This document shows, one piece after another, positions 44,195 through 55,668 of a stretch of DNA of 64,000 nucleotides. The DNA lies in NCBI RefSeq assembly GCF_001641265.1, contig NW_020167538.1, positions 62,001-126,000 on the forward strand, given 5' to 3'. Position 1 is the stretch's first letter; each line of letters begins with the position of its first letter. This DNA is from Pseudogymnoascus destructans. Lineage: Eukaryota > Ascomycota > Leotiomycetes > Thelebolales > Thelebolaceae. A program made the translations under genes and the position numbers. The notes under the pieces were generated by a model. The model was not told the DNA's origin and did not search any database. It saw only the letters and a list, made by a program, of their open reading frames with translations.

Positions 44195-44623
44195 TCACTT
44201 CTTCGTCCTCGATGCCGCAAACTTCTCATGCCACTTCCCAGCTTTCGCCTTCACTGGCGCCGCATCCGCAGCGGGATCGTACGGGAGGAGTTCGAGGGTA
44301 TCCTCTATCCTGGCTACCACACATACTGATGCACATCCTACCCCGCCATCACCCCCCTCACCACCCTCGGTGCCCGCCTCTGTTGAAAAGGATGGTCGTA
44401 GTAGCATCAGCGGATTGGAGGTGTTCTTCTGTTGCAGCCGGTAGGTCCCTGTTGGGGTGGAGAGAAGAGCGTGTGGTGTGCCGGTTCCGGGAGTGAGGTG
44501 CAGGGTTGGCGGGGAGTCGGACTCGAGGAGACTGAGGAGGGCGGGGGGTAGCTCGAGGAGTTTGTAGGGGGCATGGACGTGGGCGGTTGAGAGGGGGATG
44601 GAGGTTGAGTCTTGGGTAGACAT
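44195..44623 (-). CDS. shortened sister-chromatid cohesion protein Dcc1-like
   Basis: 142 residues from ATG 44623. The N-terminus (PYKLLELPPALLSLLESDSP, ALLSTPTGTYRLQQKNTSNP) is that of fungal Dcc1, a subunit of the Ctf18 clamp-loader complex that works at replication forks. The C-terminus (KAGKWHEKFAASRTKK) looks like the basic tail found at the end of fungal Dcc1. Family members are usually around 350-400 residues, so the whole middle, including the part that binds Ctf8/Ctf18, seems absent, and the two ends are joined in frame after ARIEDTLELLPYDPAADA. The frame remains open about 200 codons upstream of the ATG, but that sequence looks like promoter. It may be a decayed gene or an assembly collapse. 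Confidence 0.55.
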   Translation of the reverse strand: MSTQDSTSIPLSTAHVHAPYKLLELPPALLSLLESDSPPTLHLTPGTGTPHALLSTPTGTYRLQQKNTSNPLMLLRPSFSTEAGTEGGEGGDGGVGCASVCVVARIEDTLELLPYDPAADAAPVKAKAGKWHEKFAASRTKK

Positions 44624-45560
44624 TATGGGCGAGGGTGGTGTTTGTGCGAGGTCGTAGATGGCGAATCCTAGAAAGCCCTTGAGAAATGAAGAATTGATAA
44701 GGTTGTCGGGTATATAACGTTCTATAATACAGTATAATTCAGTATAATTACAAAAAGAGAATTGTTTCGCGTTAAAACAACTGATGTCGGCGATATACAA
44801 CAAGGCTGAGATTTGGCGGGGTCGAAGCCCCCACGGATCAACAAGCCGACCAATCAACGCGTCGGCCGCGTCCCCACGACCTGCGTACAACAAACAACCT
44901 AAACAACCTAAAAATACCCTTGTACAGCTGGGACGGAAGGAGACAAGGCGAGGCTCTTCGTCATCACCGACTGACTGACGCCGCTTTTTTCGAGGATCGC
45001 CCATTGAGGTAGGAAAGAGGGTATGGATAGATTGAGAAGAGACATTTCTACTTTGGGTTTTACGAACGACGGCGACAGCGACGACAATAGGGACGAGAAA
45101 ATTCACCTTACCGCTCCAAATCTGAAGTTGCGCCTTTCTGGGAGAGGGAACCTGCGGCAGTTGTGCGCCAATGCGCTTGTCCTGTGTTATTATAACGCTG
45201 TGAACATATACCACCACCACTTCACCGACAACACTTCTCTGGCTCTTCTATTCTCTGGCTATTGCGCCCTGGGGCTTTCAATTACAGCGCTGGTGCTTTT
45301 CCGATTCTTGCTTGCTTTTCTTGCTGATCGCGAAAATCCACACCGAGTTACCCATAGCGATCTTGCGATCTCACATCCTTGATTGACAATTCGACTGATA
45401 CTATAACGCGAAAATCCACACCGAGTTACCCATAGCGATCTTGCGACCTCGCAGATACCCAAACCTAGAAGCGCGAACAACAGAGATACAATTGATCAAG
45501 ATCGACTCACACATGGCAGCACAGGCATGAGCCCGCGAAACACCTGAACACGCCCACACA
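44624..45560. other. divergent intergenic region between Dcc1-like gene and RhoGEF
   Basis: About 940 bp with promoters of both genes. It contains a perfect 40-bp direct repeat (listed separately). A short minus-strand exon candidate (ATG 45005, about 29 codons ending at an AG/GTATTT donor) was seen but has no supported continuation. Confidence 0.4.
45329..45446. repeat. perfect 40-bp direct repeat upstream of RhoGEF gene
   Basis: Bases 45329-45368 and 45407-45446 are identical (starting CGCGAAAATCCACACCGAG and ending GATCTTGCGA), separated by 38 bp. The second copy ends 114 bp before the RhoGEF start codon, so it may lie in the 5' UTR. Confidence 0.85.
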
Positions 45561-48500
45561 ATGGTCCGGCTACCCTCCGGTCTCACGGCTCTCTCAGCCA
45601 ACGACGTCGGCCTCTACCACACCACCGACCCCCTACTCTCGAACCTCCCCCTTCTCATCTTCCACGGTGCCTCCACAACCACAAATGCCACCCTCAGCTC
45701 CTCCCGTATCCAGATCCACGTCCTCAGCGCTGCCGGCTTCACCAGTTACCCGCGCCTCACCGTCTCGCCCAACTCGCCCCTATACGATGTCGTCAATGCG
45801 CTGCCGCGCGAATGGCAGGGCGACGAGGTCTGTCGGGGCCTGGCGTTCGGGCTGATGAAATACTTTGAGGAGATGCCGCCGGCGGTCAAGACAGCGCTGA
45901 TTGTGCAGTCTTCAAACACGCGGGGCAGAAGGCCGGGCTCCGTGCCGACCTTGTTTGGGAGGCAGCATGCCGCGAATCTGGCGAGCAGCCTTGTCAAGGT
46001 GGATAATGTGGCGGGGGTTATTGCGGATCTGGAGGCTGGGATGCAGTCGCAGGCTCTCAGTCATATTGATGTTGATGTTGTGCTACCTCCGGGATCGATC
46101 ACCTCTTTGCCAGAAGTTCAAGGTGAAGACGTCGACGATGAGGCTGGAGATTCTACACATCTTCAGTATGGGCCGTATGCGCCACTCGTCAGGCAGTTTG
46201 GCGAACCAGCTTTCATCCCAACCTCAAAACTTCGCCGGGCCCCGTCGAAACCTACGTCGCTGAACCGTTCAAAGTCGTTTCTCAAGAACCAGAAAATGTC
46301 ACTCCGTCGCGAGATGGGTGAACTAGTCGACACGGAAGAGCGATATGTTATCAAGGTGCATGAACTGGTCAACAATATTGCCGACGAATTCAGGGCCAAA
46401 GCAAGGAAGAAGGCTGTTGGAAGCGCAAGCCCCACCGAGAAAGACCTACAGAAGCTCTTTCCACCTTCGCTGGACAAGATTCTACAAGTTAATAAGGGGT
46501 TCCTGGCTGCCATACAAAAATGCATGGACGAGTCGGAAGAAGAAGCGATGCAAGATCTTGAGAACGATCAGCCAACATTCTCCAGGCCGCGCTATGGCGG
46601 GACTGGACGTCCAAAGGACCCAACAGGAGCGACTGGTTTTGCAAAGGTGCTGCTCGAGTGGTTCCCTCAATTTGCAGACTGCTACCAGGATTATATTCGC
46701 GCCAGCCAAGAATTCCCACAGCTTATTTCCACTTATGCGAGACAGCAATCGAGTTTCTCTCAACGGGTCCAGCAGACGGGAGAGCAAAAGCTTCGGTCTT
46801 CTATCATCGAACCGGTGCAGAGACTCCCTCGATACAGCCTTTTCATTGACAATATTGTCAATTACCTCCCTCTTACTCACCCAGCCTTACAGTCTATGCT
46901 TAAGGCTAGAGATATTATCACATCCATTTGCTCGCTGGATTCGCCCGATGCGGATAACACACTGACAGTAAAGCGACTTAAGTTGCTGGTAGATAAATGG
47001 CCAACTTGTGTCTTCAAGGGCCGACTCATTTCGGCGGTGGACTTTGTCGAGCTCTCACCTCCGTACCTTTCAATCGCAAACACACTTACAAATACCCCTG
47101 GTGTTCTTCTACTCTTTGCAGACACCCTTATAGTCTGCCGGAAAGCTGGTGGCAGCAATATCTCTGCCCGGGGTGTGATGGCTGAAGTTGATAAGCCGCC
47201 TACTGCTAGTATGGTTGCCTCTGCCACGGGCGCGGGAGAGCCACGCCCGTCACCAGAACTTCATCTCGTCAGCTACCACACTTTTAGCGATGTTCGTTTT
47301 ACAGAGGGCCAGGATGGACGGGTCACATGGATGACATTATCTGCTACCCTTGACAAACAGCCTAACGCACTGCCCACGAGGAGGGCGTTCCTTCTTCAGG
47401 GTTCATATGAAGGCAAAGCCTCTAAATGGACCGACGAATTCACCAAAGCGAGGGTTGAAGGCAGGTTTGCCGAAAAAGAGCGCGAATCAGATAAATGGTC
47501 GCTGCGTAATGTCAACTCGAAGGAGACGGGACTGAATATATATGCGGCTGTCTTTGAAGAAGGCATCGATACGCTGGTTGAAGGTCGTAAGGAGCCTGCA
47601 CCTATTCGTATCGTTGTTGACCATGAGCGCGGAACTAAGGGAGCACCGGTGGGCCACTATGGTGTTGAAACTGTTGTCAATGTGACAGTCGTTAAGGGAA
47701 AGACCAGTGCTCCTTATCATCTCAAATTTGAGGGTTTGAATGACCTGAATTTCAACGACCTTGCGAATGACTCGTCATTTATGTCTGTCTTCACCAAACG
47801 AGGTATTTATTTCTGCTGAGTTCTGATGCGCTGAGCTAATAATATATAGTCGAAACCTTACTACAGATTCATTATAGCCCCAAGAACCCGGCGTTGACCA
47901 CTTCGTTCATTCTGTGCTATTCGAGTATTCTCAATTCTCTCAGCCTGCAAGTGGATAATGACAAGGCGAAATACTACCGTTCTCCCTCGCCAGTCAAGAT
48001 TCTTTCCAGCTTCTTGACCGGTGGCGGGTCAAGCTTATCAGACGCCCCAAAACACAAGCGCACTCCTACCCTGGGTAGTATTCCTAACTTCACGGCACCA
48101 TCGCTGTCCAGGTCGAGCAGCAAGAAAGAGATGGATTCCAGTGTCACCAGTACCAACAGTAGTTTCAAAGCTAGCTTTGACGAGTCAACTACTGCCAATC
48201 CTCTTGTTAAACTTGAAGAGACGTTTACAGGGTATATTATCGCATTGCAGTCGCGAAAAGGCAATATCATCGGCAGGATCCTGCGAAATAGATCCGGAGC
48301 AGATGAGCTCAGTGTCAATGCTCTGTATAACAAGTTCATCGAAAATCCATTTGACGCGAGAGCTTCCTTTGAGGCAACGATTGACGTCTTATTTTCTGCG
48401 TTTGAAAAATTCACGCGGATGGCTTGGAAGGACCAGATGGGCCCTGTTATTTCGGTGCAGACGCTGCAGGCCCTCCAAGAAAAGGCTTCGAAACTATTTC

Positions 48501-50215
48501 CTGGCGACTTTGCAGATTATATCAAGCTCCTCTTTGGGGACATGGCGCCCCAAAATAGACGTGCTTTCGTGGCTATTATCAAGCTCCTCGCTGACCTCTT
48601 GGAAGGCTGTGGAAATGATGGCGATCGAGGTGCTCTTACTGCTTCTTTTGCTGAGCTTCTGGTTCCCGACAATAATCCACATAGCTATATTAACCTACTT
48701 GATCGGTTAGTGGAGGATGCGGATCGCCTTTTTGAGGACCTCGGTGTCGGTGCGAGCAATGGCTATAATACTCCAATGGACGGATCCATGACTTCGCGAA
48801 CCCAAGGATCTGTGACATCTAACACATCCCTGAGGAAACGCTTTGGTCTCGACTCACTTCTGCGCCAAAATAGCAAGCGCGAAGATGATAGCAAGCCCTC
48901 CATGTGGCGCACATTGAGCAAGACAGCTCGCAGTACAGCCACAGGAGAGCAAATGGATGGTAATATCTCCAAGGGCCGTTTGCATCGCTCACGATCAATC
49001 GAATCCGATTCGCGATTAGGAACCCCAAAACGACCTGGTTCGCGTGACAGACCGACTGTGCTTGGCGCATTCGATGACCAGCGCCCGAATAGTTCTCATA
49101 CTCCGAGTAGGCTGAGCACTATTGGACAATCTCCACCACCGGCACCCGATGCCGTGGATAAATCTCTGAAGAAGAAGAGGCGCAGTTCGTTGTCCGACCT
49201 GAAGGCTCTCCTGGCCAATGCGACGTTAGACTCGCCGTCCTACCCATTGTCATCCAGGAGGACAAACCAGCTGGCCCAACCAGCACCAGTCTCCCCCAGA
49301 ACTCCGTCACCAACCAAGCTCCCCAGTCGCGCGCTCGCGTTTAACGGTTCTCCCAAACAGAAAGAGAACGCAAATACCAGAGTCTCACCAGCGCGTAACA
49401 TCGGGAATCTTACCGAGCGTCCTCACAATGTCCAATCTGGCGACACTGTAACCATCAAAGATCTTTGGTCCGTGCCTTCGAAATCTCCCCCGAAGTCAGC
49501 TGCAAATTTGGCATCCAACATCCCCACACTCAAAGGCAGCCCTCGTCCTCTATCTCTAGCTCTCGCTCCCGCGCCCGTCTTCGGCACCCCAGCATTTAGC
49601 GAGCCTACCAAGCCCCGCAAAGATGCTGGCCCGACCAACATCCCCAGCCCGACCAAGTCGCCGCAGAAACTTCGTCTCCAGAGCGCGCAGAAACTGCGCG
49701 AGCGGCTCCAGAGCGAAGCCAAGGCTATTGGCGAGGCAGAGGCAGGATTACAATCTGAGTTGGCGAAGATCGGGGCCGAGATGGCGAAGCTGAGCGGGTC
49801 GCCTGTGCGTGGCACCCCGTCATCATCATCGGGGTCGGAGTTACGGCGGATCTCAGAGAGCGTGCGCGCGCTCGAGAGTCGGATCCCAGTCTTGATGAAG
49901 GACCTCGAAGGGCGCAACGCTGCTGTGCAAAAAGAGCTGGATCGTGGGCTTGTTGTATCGGAAGAGAATGCGAAGGGACTAGACCAGCTGTATCGCGAGG
50001 TTAGTGCCGAGAATGAGATTCTGTATGAGCGGTTTAATGGAGAGTTAGGCCGGATCGTGAAGGCGTTGAAGGGGAAAGGGAGAGAGGAGCGGGAGGAGCT
50101 CCTGAAGAAGGTTAAGGAGTCGAGTGAGGAGGCTGCGGCGGTGAGGAAGGAGAATGCAAGGTTGAAGAGGGACGTTGTGGGGCTGAAGGCGCTTGTGAAG
50201 GGGTCGGCGTTGTAG
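45561..50215 (+). CDS. large RhoGEF (DH domain), Bud3-like candidate
   Basis: Two exons, 45561-47802 and 47850-50215, give 1535 residues. The 47-bp intron has GT-AG ends and joins in frame. The N-terminal 240 residues have no named domain. The Dbl-homology domain lies at about 245-460: MSLRREMGELVDTEERYVIK, then IIEPVQRLPRYSLFIDNIVN, the conserved helix that binds the Rho GTPase. A PH-like region follows (about 480-640). At about 860-1010 (SRKGNIIGRILRNRSGADEL, RRAFVAIIKLLADLLEGC) is a helical RhoGAP-like fold. The last 500 residues are Ser/Pro-rich and end in a coiled coil. Size and layout suggest the Bud3 group, which activates Cdc42 or Rho4 at septation sites; that identity is inferred. 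Confidence 0.8.
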
Positions 50216-50490
50216 GTGGTGTTTGATTTCGGATGGGATGGGATGGGATGAAGGTGTATAGATTATGATGGGATGCACGGGAGTATGTATGCTACGTGAT
50301 GGTCGGTACTGGGCGGGGATTGTTCTGGTCAACTAGGGAGAGTACCAATAAAATATTTGACAAAACTAAACTGATGTCCATGACAATCTCGCTGTGTGCG
50401 GTTCCAAAAACTAAAGAGCTACAGCGGTATATATCGACAAATATGCAGGATATAAAGTAACCCTCCCAGCAGCAGTAGGTGTAAAGCTAA

Positions 50491-52378
50491 TCACAACTTC
50501 GCCTTCTTTTCGAAACTGAACAAATTTATCCCGTCCTCATTGCTCACCCACCCGCGCCGTCCAACAGGCTCCTCGTTACCAACCAGCTGTGCAAGCGTAG
50601 CCTCATCCGCATGGTTCGCCAGGAAGCGCTCTCCGCTCGGTAGTCTACCGACAACGTGACCCGTGCCGGGTGTGCCGTCACGGTTGAAATCCACGGTATA
50701 TGTCTTGATCATTCGTTAGCATGTGAGTTAAGTACATTAAGCGGTCACATACCTCGATAGTAGCCTCGCCATTCGCTACCTCAACAGTAGCAGGGACAGG
50801 GATATCGGTGATGATGGGAGGGAGTGGGTTCTTGGGTGGGTAAGGCTGCGAGGGCGCGACGGCCGAGAGGAGAAGCACGTGTTGGTATGTCATTGTGCCG
50901 CCGTTGGCGAGGACGAGGCCGTATGTTGGTGTGCGCTCGCGGAGGTTGCGGGTCATTTCTGTGATAGCCTGGGGGAGTTAATTCTGTGTGTGGGTGGGGA
51001 GGGGTTTCTTAGACGTACGTGCATAGAGTAGTTGTTTCCTGCGCCGCCGAAAGAGGTGAGGCCTCCGATGAGGGTTATGGGGCGGGTGTGCGATTCGATA
51101 GCGAGACCGAGGTGCTGACAGGCGATCTTGGGGACGATGGGGAAGCAGCTGTGTAGGTGGTTAGCTTTGGGTGGGGTGGGAAAAGGGGGGGTGGATGTAC
51201 GAGTAGAAGTCGTAGATGCCGATTTGCTCTTTTGTCAGGCCGCAGACTTCGAGGCCCGCATCGAGAGAGCGTGTGATGGAGGGGCTGGTGTAGAAGTTGG
51301 GGCGCTCCCAGACTGGATTTGTTAGTTGTGTCTAGTCTATCTCAGGACTGGGGGACATACATTTGTCGCTGTCTTTGGTGCCAGCACCGCCTAATGGGTA
51401 AACCCATTGGCTCTTCGGGATCCCAAGCTCAGTTGCATAGTCCGTAGATGTCAGTATAACAGCCCCAGCCAAATTGACGTTGTTGAAGGCGTTCATCAGC
51501 AGCGGGTCTACCAAAGTCAGCTCAATGCTTCAGACGTCAACCTTCAAGTCTACTCACAGGGATAGCAAATCATGCGATTCTTCTTCGTCACGGTCCCAAT
51601 CTCTTCCTTCGTCGCGGCCTTCTTTCCAAAATTCCACGCTGCCGTATTCCCTTGTGCCACCTTTGCAAAATCCGCATACAAGCTCGCTGACTCCTCATTA
51701 TTCTCCGCTAGCGTCTGCCCGCGCGACGCGCGCGTCGCATTCTCATACAACGGGTACACTTGGATGGGTAGGCCAATGCCATGGGTAGCGCCGGTGTCTG
51801 TGGCCGTCTTTAGCTTCCGCGCCGAGGGCAGCATAGAGACGGACTTACTGTCTCCCAGGGTCGCGATTTCGGTGATCGTGCCTGATTTTTGGTCCTTCTT
51901 GCGTGCCGACCACTTGGGCATCTTTTTGGCAGCCGCGAAGCCTCCCACTGCGCATTATTAGCAAGGTGGATGAACAGCCAGACGAGGTATGTGTACATGA
52001 TGCGAGTGCCTCGCCGCCGGTCACTACGGCGACCTTTGTCTTGTTTTGCGCGATCCTTCGCGCCGCTTCGTCGACCAGTTTCGCTGGTTGGTTGCCGCCA
52101 TGGTCGCTGATGAACTTGTGGGCGGCGTCGACGCCCAGCTTGGTGGAGAGGAGGCCGGGAAGGTCTTGGTAGGGCCACGACCAGGTTGCAACAACGTCAA
52201 TGCTGTCGATTGATTTTTGGAGCTGCTGAGCGGTTTCCTCTGGCAGATTTGTGTCTTGGAGGGCTCGCTGGATTGCTTGAATCATGAGCTGGTATGGCTC
52301 CAGCGCCTTCTCTGGTGTCGTGAAGGGGTTCTTGAAATCGCCAACCCCTACAATGATCGGTATCGATTGGCCAGCCAT
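50491..52378 (-). CDS. thiolase-like acetyl-CoA acetyltransferase family protein
   Basis: Minus strand, seven exons: 52378-51997, 51947-51558, 51507-51361, 51312-51201, 51148-51019, 50968-50753 and 50703-50491. Total 529 residues. All introns are about 49-70 bp with GT-AG ends, and each junction keeps frame. The start MAGQSIPIIVGVGDFKNP and KTKVAVVTGGEALAS belong to the N-terminal thiolase fold; PYPLLMNAFNNVNLAGAVIL and ITLIGGLTSFGGAGNNYSMH to the C-terminal half. The GGAGNN loop replaces the GHP motif of classical thiolases, as in the SCP-x-like/mycobacterial acetyl-CoA acetyltransferase branch. A C-terminal GDGTPGTGHVVGRLPSGERF-type OB-like tail completes it. Likely acyl-CoA chemistry, exact reaction unknown. 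The start at 52378 is preferred over the upstream in-frame ATG at 52411. Confidence 0.82.
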
Positions 52379-53394
52379 TTTAACTGTACGGTGTCTATCA
52401 ATGGGTTTCACGGCGAGATATGCGAACGGATTTTAGTTCGAGCTCTGAGAAATTGGCGAGGAAGCTCAATGGCAGTTGACAGGCGGCAGGTGGCGACCTC
52501 CGGCAAAATAAAAGCTTCTGTCGAGTATTTAAACTTTACAGAATGTCTGGCTAGTTTGCTGGGCAGCTAAGGACACTTCAAGGCAGTTATTTGCAGTTAT
52601 CACATACATGTGAGGGTCGTCGTTGCGAACTGAACGTGGGGTAACGGGATAGCCTCGGCTCGGCGATTTCTCATAGGCCCACCATGGCGTAGGAGTCAGT
52701 ACCCGAAATAGAAGGATTTAGCCGTCGTACCTTCGGCTTGACCATTACCCGAAGCAGTAATTGCCAAGCCGCCCCATCCCCTGCCGCCCCCCTGTAAGCG
52801 CCTATTTTCCTACCCTTCCTGATTACTAGATGCGGTAATTAGGAAGGGCAGACTGAGTATGTCCTATACTAAATAGAGCATTTTAGCAGTCTCCGACAGG
52901 CTCTGGCTTACATCGCCTGATCAGGCCATGCCAAGCTGACCTAGAATATATTAGTATTAGAGCATACGTAACCCTGTTTAGTGCTTACTGTAGTCCACTG
53001 TAAGGCCTAAATAGGCAATTCTAAAATGAGTTGGAATTGAGGCTTTGAAAAGTTGTGATCTTCATGATTTTCGTGAGTTCACCTATGACATGACAAGGGA
53101 AATTACTAGTAAATTGTATGTAATTCTCCCATTCCGGCCATACCCCCTACGGCGTTCCCTTTGTAGTCCCCTATAAGTGCTTTGGAACTGGGCAGGTGGG
53201 GGGAGAGGTACTAGCGGCTGGAAAAAGATACATCACGGTACGTCTATTGCCATACAAATATATATGTAAATTGAAGTACCTATATGTACCCTTTTGCGAC
53301 TGCCACCACTGCAAATTACCCCTATTCGACCACCACTTTCGTTATAAAATATCTTTGCGACGTAGCTACTATATTACTTCAATTCAGAAGTAGT
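52379..53394. other. intergenic between thiolase-like gene and transposon E
   Basis: About 1 kb. The first 150 bp are the thiolase promoter. A short imperfect inverted repeat (CCCTTCCTGATTAC / GTAATTAGGAAGGG, about 52814-52849) is visible. From about 52860 the sequence becomes AT-rich. No gene is supported. Confidence 0.45.
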
Positions 53395-53396
53395 TA

Positions 53397-55245
53397 ACGT
53401 GCATGTATAACGAAAGTGCCAAACAAGCGAAAGTGCCAAAATATCGCGACTACCCCATAAGAATTGCGATAAATCCACCACAACAATATAAATTAATTAA
53501 AACTACTCAGAGTCCTCTTCCTCAGACCTGTCTATTACAATCTGACAAGTGCGCGCATTGTGTCCAGTCTCACCACACTTGCCACAGCGACGTGCATGGG
53601 TTTCTTCCCTTGGCTTCCGACCACTACTTGCCCTTATTTCTTGCTCTACTTGCTGCACAACGTCCCTCTCGTCCTGTAGCTCCTGTGCTACCTGTTGACT
53701 AAGTGATCCTCCTTGCTGTAGTCATGGTTTTTTTAGCTCTCCGGCGCTTGCTTAGCACTTCATTTGCCTGTCGCAGGTTTTGGTTCTCTGCTTTTAACAA
53801 TGCTAATTGATGCATTATTTGCGATGCACCCTTTGTAAACTGGTCAACAGCTGCATAGATTGAGGTTGGAGAGCTATTTTGATAATGCGCAATTCGGTTT
53901 TTAATGAAAATAGACTGTGATACAGCTTCAGTTGGGTTATTTGGTGTCTGAGAAACCCATGGTTGAGCGGTGTTTGGGCGAGAGGTTGGAGGTGTTGGCG
54001 TCTTAAACCTAAGGTCAAGTGTAGATATTACACTCTCAGGGCTAAATGGAAGAAGCCCAGCACCTCGGAACCCTCCCTGAATATTGCTTTCTGTCATTGC
54101 AATGTTAAATGCAGCGTGGAAGGCAGGAAAGAAGTCATCCTTAGTAATGTGAATAATATGAGCCCGCATCATATCTTCAATTTGCCGACCGTAAGCTCTC
54201 TTTAATGGGCCAAAACAGCCAACATCAAGTGGTTGGAGTATATGGGAAGAGTGAGCAGGCATACAAAGCGTAATAATGTTGTGTTCTTTGCAGTACTCCT
54301 CAAACTTGTCTGAGTGGTGGCTCTCATGACCATCAAGGACTAACAAGCGATAACCACCAACACTCCGGGGCTTTGTGTGCTTCTCAAAATGCTGAATCCA
54401 ATCCATACCTCTCTCGTTTGTAGTCCAGCCATTTGCAGTAACAGCGATTACCCAATCTGCTGGAAATCCGCTATTCTCATACCAAGATGCAAGGTGGTTT
54501 TTACCTGCCACAATGACAAATGGCGGCACTGTCCAACCTTGAGAACTAACGCCTTGGATTACTGTAACCCATTCCCGATTGCCAGGCTGCACCTTTTTTG
54601 CCTTTGCCTGCCCATCTGAGCTCGTTACTACCATTGCGCTTGAGATGACGCCCATCATAAACCCAGTCTCATCAAAGTTGTAGATATCTGCATTGTTGAT
54701 GCCATACTTTAGAATTGTGTTCCATACAAGCTCAAACCAGCCACGAATGACTTCTGGATCTTCGCACTTAGCCCTCTGGTAGTCATATTTTCGCTGGAAG
54801 CGTGTCCGGAGCTCTACATGGCGCTTAACAAAGTTTGAAGCCCAACGTGACCCGACGCATGTTGCAAGTAGTCGATTTGCCATATCTTCAACAATAGACA
54901 ACTGAGGAGGGAACCCTTTAGCAGCTAAGTCAAGTATATACTGAACAAGAACTGATTCCTCTAGGTTACTTAATTTCCGTAAGTTGGCTTGGATATCGCG
55001 TCGTGAAGGTACACCTTGTAAACGGTGACGTAGCTTGCGGTGGTCTACAGAATAGATCCTAGCTGCAACTCGAAGGCGCAAATTTGGGTCGCTTTGCATA
55101 GCTTGGATAGCTAGCACTAATTTGCTTTCATCATTTTTATGGCGCATGTTTTGTTGTGGAGGAATTTAACATTTAGTTGGGGGGGTTGGTCACCGCATGA
55201 TTTTGGCACTTTCGCTTGTTTGGCACTTTCGTTATACATGCACGT
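53397..55245 (-). mobile_element. element E: complete pogo/Fot1-like DNA transposon
   Basis: 1849 bp with perfect 46-bp terminal inverted repeats (53397-53442 and 55200-55245) starting ACGTGCATGTATAACG. It is flanked by TA on both sides (53395-53396, 55246-55247), the Tc1/mariner target duplication. Each TIR contains two direct CGAAAGTGCCAAA units, likely transposase-binding sites. It encodes one transposase on the minus strand. The perfect TIRs suggest a fairly recent insertion. Confidence 0.93.
53503..55147 (-). CDS. pogo/Fot1-like transposase, C-terminus frameshifted
   Basis: Starts at ATG 55147 and runs 482 codons to a TAG at 53699-53701. It has an N-terminal psq-type HTH (LVLAIQAMQSDPNLRLRVAA), a CENP-B/Tc5-type HTH (NRLLATCVGSRWASNFVKRH) and the DDE_1 catalytic core: Asp in IYNFDETGFMMG, Asp in LLVLDGHESHHSDKF and a third acidic site in the HILQPLDVGCFGPLKRAYG region. 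After the basic LSKRRRAKK, at an A7 run, the frame is lost. In another frame the sequence continues as LSQQVAQELQDERDVVQQVE, a CCHC zinc knuckle CGKCGETGHNARTC (53545-53586) and a stop at 53503. Element F has the same knuckle, so the original protein was about 550 residues. The core is intact; activity without the knuckle is uncertain. Confidence 0.85.
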
Positions 55246-55247
55246 TA

Positions 55248-55568
55248 CTTGTAGTAGAATTAATAGAAAGGTTATTAGAAATCATAAAATTAATAATCTT
55301 TCTCTTTAATTCCTTCTCTGAAAAAATACTAGAATAGCTTCGTTTTCTAGTATCTGTAGTAAATGTTCTTATAGAACTTTGCTGTGAAAATGAAGCCTGA
55401 CTAGAACCTATGGTTACATTAGTTATTATTAAAATAAAGATATTTAAATAATCTTACTTTCTTCTAAGCTTTGTTCCTGTTTCTTATTTGTAGGAATATG
55501 TTTATGATGACTCCTATAATGAGTAATATAATTACTTGTAGAATGTCCAATTTTTTTATTTTTCCATA
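55248..55568 (-). pseudogene. AT-rich spacer between E and F with possible hAT/BED remnant
   Basis: About 320 bp, strongly AT-rich. On the minus strand a frame crosses from the F border and reads WKNKKIGHSTSNYITHYRSH, a pattern like a BED-type zinc finger of hAT transposases (ST-S-N...H....H), followed by IPTNKKQEQSLEESKII and a stop at 55444. If so, F inserted at a TA inside an older hAT remnant. This rests on a short motif only. Confidence 0.25.
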
Positions 55569-55668
55569 TAACGTGGTTTATCAGTACGTCGGACATATCA
55601 GTACCTCGGACACTTTTCCCGAATTTCCTACCCTCTAACTTCACAACGCGTTTTTTTCACCTTTTATT

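Noticed and set aside
44624..45220. Upstream in-frame extension of the Dcc1-like gene
   Set aside because: Open by chance. The Dcc1 similarity begins at the ATG at 44623, and the upstream part crosses AT-rich promoter-like sequence.
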